From Succinatimonas hippei YIT 12066 (lineage in GTDB: Bacteria; Pseudomonadota; Gammaproteobacteria; Enterobacterales; Succinivibrionaceae), in contig NZ_GL830971.1 in NCBI RefSeq assembly GCF_000188195.1, forward strand, positions 1-40,384: a stretch of DNA of 40,384 bases, in the 5' to 3' direction. Both the position numbers and the translations under genes were made by a program. Below are positions 28,487 to 35,592 of the stretch, in pieces; position 1 is the first letter of the stretch; each line of letters begins with the position of its first letter. The notes beneath the pieces are model-generated. The model did not search any database. It was not told where the DNA came from and saw only the letters and a program-made list of their open reading frames with translations.

Positions 28487-30133
28487 ATGGAACAACAAAG
28501 AAACATACTGCTAATTTTGTTTTTAATTTTTTCTCTTTTCCTGTTCTGGACATGGGAAAGTGATAAATATCATGCAGCTGTCTCTGCCGAACAAGCAGCG
28601 CAGGCTGAAATATTCAATAACAGCATTGCCGCAAGCGAAGGTGCCGGCAAATTAATAAAAATTAAAAGCGATGCTCTTGAATTAACCGTTGATCTTAAAG
28701 GCGGTGATATCGTTGATGCCAAGCTTTGCAAAGTTAAGCAAGAATTAGGCAAGGACGATCCGTTCCATTTACTCATGAGCGAGCCGAATTTCGTATATCT
28801 GGCTCAAAGCGGTTTAACAGGAAAAGACGGTCCTGATTCAAAGGTCCGCCCTACCTTTACCACCGATGCTAATGAATATGTTTTAGCTGACGGGGAAGAT
28901 ACACTCTCCGTAAACCTTACCTTCGAGCAGGACGGAGTAACTTACGTTAAAACATACACCTTAAACCGTGATTCTTATGTTGTTGACGTATCTTATAAGG
29001 TTGTAAACAACAGCGGCAAAGATCTTTCCATGGCTTTCTACGGCCAGTTAAAACAGACAGTTGATGTTTCGCAGCAGCAAAACAGCGGAGCTTTCGGTAT
29101 GGTTGCCGGAGCATATCGCGGTTCAGCATATTCAACAGATTCAACCCGCTACGAAAAAGAAACATTTGATGATTTAGTCGACCTGTCAAAAGAAAAACAA
29201 AACCTTAATGTTCAGACCAAAGGCGGATGGGTTGCCATGATTCAACACTATTTCGTTGCTTCATGGATAGGTGATACCGATGAAAACGTGGAAAACGTTA
29301 TTTACTCAAACTCAAGCAATGCAGATCGAGATGCTATCATCGGTATTCGTACTGAGCCTACCGTTATACAAAACGGATCTGAGCATGACTTCAAATCAAA
29401 AATGTGGATCGGTCCTAAGAACCAGGACAATATGGAATTAGTTGCTCCGAACCTTGATTTAACCGTAGATTACGGCTGGTTATGGTTCATCTCAATTCCT
29501 CTATTCAAGATCCTTGAATTCATCCACAGCTATATCGGCAACTGGGGTTTCTCAATTATCGTTCTGACTTTAGTAGTCCGTTCAGTATTATTCCCTTTAA
29601 CCAAAGCGCAATACACTTCAATGGCCAAAATGCGTCTTCTTACACCAAAGATGCAGGAACTGCGCGAACGTTATAAAGACGATCGCCAGAAACTCGGTCA
29701 GGAAACAATGCGTTTATACAAGACGGAAAAAGTTAATCCTTTAGGCGGATGCTTCCCGTTACTTATTCAGATGCCTATCTTCATCGCTCTATACTGGACA
29801 TTGATGGAGTCAACTGAATTACGTCACGCTCCGTTTATCGGATGGATTGCCGACTTGTCAGTACACGATCCTTACTTTGTAACTCCGCTCCTTTACGGTG
29901 TAACTATGTACTTCATTCAGAAGATGTCACCTACACCGATAACTGATCCGATGCAGCGTAAAGTAATGATGGCTATGCCTTTCGTGTTTACTTTCATGTT
30001 CTGTACTTTCCCGGCCGGTTTAACTTTATACTGGTTGGTATCAAACTGCTTTACAATTTTCCAGCAGATTATTATTTACAAATCTCTTGAAAAGAAAGGT
30101 CTTCAAATAAAGGCTGAAAAAGTCAAAAAGTAA
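28487..30133 (+). CDS. yidC: Membrane protein insertase YidC
   Basis: Inner membrane insertase acting alone or with SecYEG; 548 residues, like E. coli (548). An N-terminal anchor (about 6-22) is followed by the large periplasmic P1 domain (about 50-330). The conserved insertase core is in the C-terminal third: WGFSIIVLTLVVRSVLFPLTKAQYTSMAKM includes the groove arginine, then NPLGGCFPLLIQMPIFIALYW and later spans. AAAGGGTT precedes the ATG. It is followed after 2 bases by mnmE. Confidence 0.98.
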   Translation: MEQQRNILLILFLIFSLFLFWTWESDKYHAAVSAEQAAQAEIFNNSIAASEGAGKLIKIKSDALELTVDLKGGDIVDAKLCKVKQELGKDDPFHLLMSEPNFVYLAQSGLTGKDGPDSKVRPTFTTDANEYVLADGEDTLSVNLTFEQDGVTYVKTYTLNRDSYVVDVSYKVVNNSGKDLSMAFYGQLKQTVDVSQQQNSGAFGMVAGAYRGSAYSTDSTRYEKETFDDLVDLSKEKQNLNVQTKGGWVAMIQHYFVASWIGDTDENVENVIYSNSSNADRDAIIGIRTEPTVIQNGSEHDFKSKMWIGPKNQDNMELVAPNLDLTVDYGWLWFISIPLFKILEFIHSYIGNWGFSIIVLTLVVRSVLFPLTKAQYTSMAKMRLLTPKMQELRERYKDDRQKLGQETMRLYKTEKVNPLGGCFPLLIQMPIFIALYWTLMESTELRHAPFIGWIADLSVHDPYFVTPLLYGVTMYFIQKMSPTPITDPMQRKVMMAMPFVFTFMFCTFPAGLTLYWLVSNCFTIFQQIIIYKSLEKKGLQIKAEKVKK

Positions 30134-30135
30134 TT

Positions 30136-31506
30136 ATGTCTTGTGAAGATACAATTGCTGCAATTGCCACTGCGCCAGGGCGCGGTGGCATTGCCATTAT
30201 TAGGGTCTCAGGTTCTAAAGCTTTGGACGTTGCAAAAAACGTCTGTCATATTATTCCTGAAGCAAGAAAAGCTTATTTTCGCAAATTTTACGACGGACAA
30301 AGCATCGTTGACGAAGGTGTTTTACTTTACTTTCCTGGGCCTAATTCCTATACCGGTGAAGACACCGTAGAATTACAAGGACACGGTGGTAACGTCGCAC
30401 CGCAGCGAGTATTAAGCTCAGTGCTGAAAATTGCAGGAGTAAGACAAGCAGAGCCTGGTGAATTCACCCGTCGTGCTTTTTTAAACGGAAAAATGGATCT
30501 TACTGCAGCAGAAGCGGTTGAAGATCTGATTTCCGCCGGATCAGAAAGTGCGGCAAAAGCAGCATTATCTTCTCTTGAAGGTGAGTTTGCAGCAAAACTC
30601 AATACTCTTACCGATAAGCTTACCACCTTCAGAATGCGCCTTGAAGGATGTCTTGATTTTCCTGAAGAGCATGAGGATTTCTTTGATTCAGGAAAAGCAG
30701 CCGATGATTTGCATGATTTGATTGCAATAGCCGATGAATCGTTAACAACTGCAAAACAAGGAGTCAAATTAAACGAAGGTGCCAGAATAGTGCTTGCAGG
30801 ATCGCCTAACGCCGGTAAATCCAGTCTCCTAAACGCTTTAGCAGGAGAAGAAAGAGCTATCGTCACCAATATTCCCGGAACTACCCGCGACATATTGTCG
30901 ATTAATATCGAAATAGGCGGAATCCCCGTAACAATAACCGATACTGCCGGTATTCGCGATACTCCAAGCGATGAAATCGAGGCTATCGGAATAAAAAGAG
31001 CAATAGAGATGCTAAAAAAAGCAGATCTGGTTCTTTTAATGGTTGATGCTTCATCTCCGGCACCTGAAGCAGAACATACTTTAAAGCGCCTTAAAGAAAT
31101 TTTCGGGGATAATACTAATTTACTTTTAATAAAATCAAAAAGTGATTTACCTGAAAATAAGGAAACCGCTAAGCTTCTTAACAACCCTGACTTTTCTCAA
31201 TATAAACAAATCAGCAGCTCGACCAAAAACCCTACAGGACTTGATAATTTAAGAGCTGAACTTAAAAAAGCTTTAGGTGAAATTCCGGCAGAAGGTGTTT
31301 TTTCAGCCCGCCGTCGCCATGTAAATGCTATAAAAGAAACAATAGATGCATTACATAGATCTATTGAAATGTTAGATCTCGGTGATTTAGTACTCTGTGC
31401 AAGAGAAATAGCCATTGCACAAGATCACCTCGGCACCATTACAGGAAAAGTAACCTCTGACGATATTTTAGGCAAAATTTTCAGTACTTTTTGTATTGGA
31501 AAATAA
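30136..31506 (+). CDS. mnmE: tRNA modification GTPase MnmE
   Basis: With MnmG it installs the cmnm5 group on wobble uridine 34 of several tRNAs. It has 456 residues (E. coli 454). The N-terminal tetrahydrofolate-binding domain has APGRGGIAIIRVSG (about 13-26); the inserted G domain has GSPNAGKSSLLNAL (about 222-235), TTRD and DTAGIR; the protein ends in FCIGK, with the catalytic cysteine. mnmG does not follow; a convergent pqi operon ends 9 bases beyond the stop. Confidence 0.98.
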   Translation: MSCEDTIAAIATAPGRGGIAIIRVSGSKALDVAKNVCHIIPEARKAYFRKFYDGQSIVDEGVLLYFPGPNSYTGEDTVELQGHGGNVAPQRVLSSVLKIAGVRQAEPGEFTRRAFLNGKMDLTAAEAVEDLISAGSESAAKAALSSLEGEFAAKLNTLTDKLTTFRMRLEGCLDFPEEHEDFFDSGKAADDLHDLIAIADESLTTAKQGVKLNEGARIVLAGSPNAGKSSLLNALAGEERAIVTNIPGTTRDILSINIEIGGIPVTITDTAGIRDTPSDEIEAIGIKRAIEMLKKADLVLLMVDASSPAPEAEHTLKRLKEIFGDNTNLLLIKSKSDLPENKETAKLLNNPDFSQYKQISSSTKNPTGLDNLRAELKKALGEIPAEGVFSARRRHVNAIKETIDALHRSIEMLDLGDLVLCAREIAIAQDHLGTITGKVTSDDILGKIFSTFCIGK

Positions 31507-31511
31507 TATGC

Positions 31512-31545
31512 ACTCTTAAGGCAAAGAATCTATTGCCTTAAGAGT
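31512..31545. terminator. Perfect stem-loop between mnmE and pqiC
   Basis: ACTCTTAAGGCAA (31512-31524) pairs with TTGCCTTAAGAGT (31533-31545), 13 bp with an 8-base loop. The stem covers the pqiC stop and its last codons. Tails are only moderately U-rich; it probably acts on both convergent operons. Confidence 0.7.
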
Positions 31546-32028
31546 TATATCCTGCCAAGCTTCTTTTAATTTTAAAACCAGCTCTGCATATCCGTCTTTA
31601 GTCAAATCTTTTACCGCCGTAAAATCCTTATTTAAAATTATTTTGTCATTTTTATTTTTTACGACAAAAAGTGCCGCAGCTTGTGCTTCACCTAAATAAG
31701 ATCCTTGAAAACGATATACTAAAACATCAAAAGAATAATCAGTTGATACTTTGTTTTTATATAAAGCATCCTTTAATAAAACGGTAAGCTGATCTCCTAA
31801 ATCAAAACTCCAGCGATTAGATAAAGCTTCGTTAACTGTAACTTCGGATGTCTGTAATATGATCCCACCGCTATCGCTTACACCGCTTATATTTAAATTA
31901 ACTTTATACAAATTCTCCGAAACGGCAGAAATACTTAAATCCTCAACTAAAGAATAACGCTGTTCATTTGAAGATGTACAGCCAAAAGTTAGAATTGCAC
32001 AAATTAAAGTTATATAAAATTTAATCAT
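31516..32028 (-). CDS. pqiC: PqiC-type outer membrane lipoprotein
   Basis: Lipoprotein partner of the PqiABC intermembrane lipid-transport system, expected to sit in the outer membrane and cap the PqiB tunnel. It has 170 residues (E. coli 187). The signal peptide MIKFYITLICAILTFGC ends in a lipobox with Cys17 as the lipidated residue. The rest is an ABC-type auxiliary lipoprotein fold (DUF330-like): RYSLVEDLSISAV and RWSFDLGDQLTVLL. Position after pqiB supports the call more than sequence identity does. Confidence 0.85.
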   Translation of the reverse strand: MIKFYITLICAILTFGCTSSNEQRYSLVEDLSISAVSENLYKVNLNISGVSDSGGIILQTSEVTVNEALSNRWSFDLGDQLTVLLKDALYKNKVSTDYSFDVLVYRFQGSYLGEAQAAALFVVKNKNDKIILNKDFTAVKDLTKDGYAELVLKLKEAWQDITLKAIDSLP

Positions 32029-32037
32029 AAAAAACTC

Positions 32038-33663
32038 TTATTGCTTTTTAAGCGGAATAGGATCTTTATTATCAGATCCGAAAATTAAAGAATTAGGTTT
32101 ATTTCCAATCTTTGTCGCAGTTAAAGATAACTCTGAAACAATCCTATCCAAATCTTTTAAAGTAGCATTTAATTTCTTATAAGTATCAGAATCAGGACCG
32201 TAAGATTTAACCGTTTCATTAAAATTTGTAAAAGCAACGGTTAACCTTTGAATAAGTTCAGATTTATTAACATCAAGATTGCTTTTTTCAAAGGCTTTCA
32301 TAGCATCCGTTACAGAAGCCAAAGCTGTTTTTACATTATTCGATATTCCTTCAACATCAAATTGTTCTAAACGATTTATGAAAGAAGAGATCTCATTTTG
32401 TAAGGATCCTGCTTTAAGATAAGGAATAACATTTACATTTCTATAAACTTTATTATCGGCAAAAACAGCTTTTTCACTATCTGATAAATATCTAAGCTCT
32501 ATTTGATTATTTCCGCTTATAAAGCTTGATGCTACTGCAGATGCGCATAATTTACCCTGTTTAAGCTTATTATCTAAAGACTCCCTTATCTTATTAAGAT
32601 TCGAGCTGTCATAAGCATTAATTGCTATCAATATAGGTATTTGCTTGTAATCGGTAAAAATAGTGTCAATATTTTCAAGCCATGGAGCGGTAATTACTTC
32701 ACCGACTTTTATACCTTGAAAAACAACATCAGCTCCCTGCTTGATTTTATGTAATCCGTTTTCCACCATTACTGCATATAAAATACCGGATGAAGCAGAA
32801 TCAATACGAGCCTCATTCTGATTTTTAAACAGGTTATGTTCACTCAAAGGAGCTAACATTTCTCCTTTCTTTGAAGAGAAGGAGTCAAATGCAATTCCGC
32901 CACGTAAAATATTGTTAATAGATTCGGTATTAAAATTAACTCCTTCAGTCCCGATAGAAACATCAATACCGCTTGAAATCCAAAACCTAGTATTACTGTC
33001 TACAAGCTTTGTATAAGGATCTGCAATAAAAATCACGTAGCGGATGCGTTTATTGTCAAGATCTAGCGAGCTTGATAAAACATTGCCTACATTAAACCCC
33101 CGATATGTTACAAAATCTCCGGGATTTAAACGTTTATTGCCGTCAGAATATAAGATAAGCTCAATACCTTTGGTGTTGTTTATATCCGTAGGCGGATCTA
33201 AAAGCATGGAAAAAGTTGCGGACATTTTATCTGATTTTCCGCGTCTCATTTCTATGTAAGAACCGGAAATAAGAGTATCAAGACCTGAAATGCTTGTTGT
33301 TTCCACACGCGGCTTTACCACCCAAAACAAAGAATCTTCATTTAGCAGATCTTCTGTATCCTTTGCCATCTGTACAGTTAACACGGCACTGTCATAATCA
33401 TCATCAAGCTTGATTTCAGTTACTCTTCCTACAGTTACAGAATGAAGCTTTACTAAGGTTTTTCCTTCTTCTACAGACTCTGCACTAGGCATTTTAATCG
33501 TAATTTGCGGACCTTTATTTAAAGAATTATTCCATAAAAGGATCACAAAAACGATAAAAGCGATGATAGGGATAACCCACACTAGGGAAAAACGATGTGC
33601 CTTACTTTCTTTAGCTTTACTTAAATCAACTTCATCGCTATCTTGCTTTTTTTCTTCTTTCAT
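32038..33663 (-). CDS. pqiB: Intermembrane transport protein PqiB (MCE family)
   Basis: Periplasm-spanning MCE protein that forms a hexameric tube for lipid movement between membranes. It has 541 residues (E. coli 546). One N-terminal transmembrane helix (about 26-47) is followed by three MCE domains, each starting with a phrase such as GKTLVKLHSVTVGRVTEI, NPGDFVTYRGFNVGNV and KQGADVVFQGIKVGEV; the C-terminal part (about 425-540) is helical. ATG at 33661-33663 is taken; a TTG one codon earlier is less likely. It overlaps pqiA by 26 bases. Confidence 0.93.
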   Translation of the reverse strand: MKEEKKQDSDEVDLSKAKESKAHRFSLVWVIPIIAFIVFVILLWNNSLNKGPQITIKMPSAESVEEGKTLVKLHSVTVGRVTEIKLDDDYDSAVLTVQMAKDTEDLLNEDSLFWVVKPRVETTSISGLDTLISGSYIEMRRGKSDKMSATFSMLLDPPTDINNTKGIELILYSDGNKRLNPGDFVTYRGFNVGNVLSSSLDLDNKRIRYVIFIADPYTKLVDSNTRFWISSGIDVSIGTEGVNFNTESINNILRGGIAFDSFSSKKGEMLAPLSEHNLFKNQNEARIDSASSGILYAVMVENGLHKIKQGADVVFQGIKVGEVITAPWLENIDTIFTDYKQIPILIAINAYDSSNLNKIRESLDNKLKQGKLCASAVASSFISGNNQIELRYLSDSEKAVFADNKVYRNVNVIPYLKAGSLQNEISSFINRLEQFDVEGISNNVKTALASVTDAMKAFEKSNLDVNKSELIQRLTVAFTNFNETVKSYGPDSDTYKKLNATLKDLDRIVSELSLTATKIGNKPNSLIFGSDNKDPIPLKKQ

Positions 33664-34873
33664 CAATTGAATCCCATATCAATCTTTCATCAAATTCTTC
33701 AGCTGCAAATATTGTGATAATAACTACAAGACAAAATGTGATAATGGCAAATCCGGGATCGATTGTCATCAAGCCGCTGAATCTGACCACTGATGTCATT
33801 ATAATCACAACAAAAACGTCAATCATTGACCACTTGCCGATAAAAGAAACAATTCTGTAACATTTTGATAGTAATTGAGGCTTTTGCGAACGACGATATT
33901 TAACGATAAACATTAAAACAAGCAATGCAATAATTTTCAAAACCGGAATACAGATACTGGCTAAAAAAATTACACACGCAACAAAATAGGAATCCATTTG
34001 CCACAAAGTAACAACACCTTCTAAGATGTTAGATCCTGTTTCATTTCCAAGATATGATGTGAACATGATCGGATATAAATTTGAAGGCAAATATAAAATT
34101 ATTGCAGATAACAGTAATGCCGCAGCTTTTTGATAACAATCGTAATTTCTTACTCGTCCTATATGACCGCAACGCGGACATCTTTTATAGAAACGCGCAT
34201 TATAAACAAAAGAACAATGCCTACATAACAATAAATCTTGTTTTTTGCCTGAAATTCCGGGAACAATATCAATATTTGCAGATTTTACTTTATTCCAAAT
34301 ATCTTGAGGTTTTACTTTGGTATAAAGCCAAATCATCATGACGGAAAAAATACCGGATAAAATAAAACCGCTATGGAATTCGACCTCAACTAAAGCGGTT
34401 AACTTGATAAGACTTACTAAAACTCCCAAAATAAACACATCAATCATACAAAAACGATGACTGAAGGCATATATCTCACCGATTATCGGCGTAACTTTTA
34501 AATTAAAAAGACCGGTACCGATAATCGTAAATAACATGAACAAAGGAAACAAAAAAGTAAACAGAACACAAACGTAGAGCAGCAAAATCCAATTAGTATG
34601 CAGAACGGTAAAAATGGAAATCAGCCGCATTTCCTGATTAATTCCGAGGATAGATAAGGAAAGAAAAGGCTCAAAAATAGACAATATAAAAAAGATAAGT
34701 GCCGCAATCGAAATTACAGCACAATGATGCAATGAATAAATTCGGCCGCTTCTTAAAGTAGCTCCGCAGCGCGGGCAAGAACACTTTATTCCTTTCTTAT
34801 AAGGAGGCAGTGTAACGGCCCAATCACAGGAAGGGCAAAGTTTAACCTGTGATTTATCTGCAATATTATTAAT
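33638..34873 (-). CDS. pqiA: Intermembrane transport protein PqiA with a non-standard start codon
   Basis: Inner membrane partner of PqiB. The first standard start (TTG at 34730-34732) would give 364 residues and lose the conserved N-terminal zinc-binding domain. In the same frame upstream the translation continues with CPSCDWAVTLPPYKKG and CPRCGATLRS, as in E. coli PqiA, back to a stop at 34877-34879. Between that stop and the first CxxC there is no ATG, GTG or TTG. The only plausible starts are ATA 34874-34876 or ATT 34871-34873, within 6-9 bases after GAAGG at the end of nrdG. Using ATT gives 411 residues (E. coli 417). A second CxxC pair (CRHCSF..CPRCG) follows the first group of membrane spans. 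The start overlaps the nrdG stop. Confidence 0.85.
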   Translation of the reverse strand: MNNIADKSQVKLCPSCDWAVTLPPYKKGIKCSCPRCGATLRSGRIYSLHHCAVISIAALIFFILSIFEPFLSLSILGINQEMRLISIFTVLHTNWILLLYVCVLFTFLFPLFMLFTIIGTGLFNLKVTPIIGEIYAFSHRFCMIDVFILGVLVSLIKLTALVEVEFHSGFILSGIFSVMMIWLYTKVKPQDIWNKVKSANIDIVPGISGKKQDLLLCRHCSFVYNARFYKRCPRCGHIGRVRNYDCYQKAAALLLSAIILYLPSNLYPIMFTSYLGNETGSNILEGVVTLWQMDSYFVACVIFLASICIPVLKIIALLVLMFIVKYRRSQKPQLLSKCYRIVSFIGKWSMIDVFVVIIMTSVVRFSGLMTIDPGFAIITFCLVVIITIFAAEEFDERLIWDSIDERRKKAR

Positions 34874-35394
34874 TATTTAAAACCTTCAGCCAAAACTACT
34901 TTACCTAAAGATAATGATTTTTGCACATCAATAATGCGCTGATTGCTTGAACCTCTAAAATCTAAATCAAGAGATTTTAAAGATTGAACAAAAGGACCGT
35001 CAACCACTACATCCAAAAGATCTAAAAGCTCATGGCGCATAAAATCATCACTTAACTTATCAAAAGTATATCCCGAATAAGACCACAGAGAATAACCTTC
35101 TTCTTTAAGGATCTTTGATAAAGTAATTAAAGGACGGGTTTGAATAAACGGCTCACCGCCAGAATATGTAACGCCGGTAATTAAGGGATTTGCTTTAATT
35201 TCATCATACAAAACCCTTAATTTTACTTCCATACCGCCGTTTAAAGGCTGAGCCTGAGGATTATGACAGCCATGGCAATGGAAAGGACATCCTTGGGTAA
35301 AAATCGTATAACGAATACCGGGGCCGTCAACGATGGACTCGGGAACTACTCCGGCAATACGAATATAAGTATCATCAAGAACCCGAAGATCCAT
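34873..35394 (-). CDS. nrdG: Anaerobic ribonucleotide reductase activase (radical SAM)
   Basis: Uses a 4Fe-4S cluster and S-adenosylmethionine to create the glycyl radical of NrdD. It has 173 residues (E. coli 154). The radical SAM motif CxxxCxxC is CPFHCHGCHNP (about residues 36-46); TYSGGEPF is the SAM-binding GGE motif. ATG at 35392-35394, preceded by GAGGTAAAAGTT. It lies 14 bases after the separate glycyl-radical ORF. Its end overlaps the predicted pqiA start. Confidence 0.96.
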   Translation of the reverse strand: MDLRVLDDTYIRIAGVVPESIVDGPGIRYTIFTQGCPFHCHGCHNPQAQPLNGGMEVKLRVLYDEIKANPLITGVTYSGGEPFIQTRPLITLSKILKEEGYSLWSYSGYTFDKLSDDFMRHELLDLLDVVVDGPFVQSLKSLDLDFRGSSNQRIIDVQKSLSLGKVVLAEGFK

Positions 35395-35408
35395 AACTTT
35401 TACCTCAA

Positions 35409-35567
35409 TTAGACATGCATATGCTTAACGCGATCTTTTTCTTCAGCGCGCTTTGCATTATTAAAACGATCTAAAGTTCCGACCAAATAACCGGTTACTC
35501 TTCTGATACGCTCGAATTTAACGCCTTCACCAACAACACCGTTACGGGCATTTAATCTTGTTACCAT
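35409..35567 (-). CDS. Separately encoded glycyl-radical domain of class III ribonucleotide reductase
   Basis: 52-residue protein that is essentially only the C-terminal glycyl-radical segment of NrdD: RIRRVTGYLVGTLDRFNNAK (21-40), with radical Gly26 in RVTGY, then AEEKDRVKHMHV; compare the E. coli NrdD end RRVCGYLG...VKRRVKHL. It has its own ATG (35565-35567) with an excellent AAAGGAGA five to six bases upstream, 25 bases after the stop of the large chain and in a different frame. The upstream in-frame extension (to 35621) does not resemble NrdD and covers the Shine-Dalgarno, so a simple frameshift does not explain the split. Predicted role: radical-bearing second chain that completes the large subunit and is activated by NrdG. 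Confidence 0.85.
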   Translation of the reverse strand: MVTRLNARNGVVGEGVKFERIRRVTGYLVGTLDRFNNAKRAEEKDRVKHMHV

Positions 35568-35592
35568 TTTTTTCTCCTTTAAAAACAAACCA

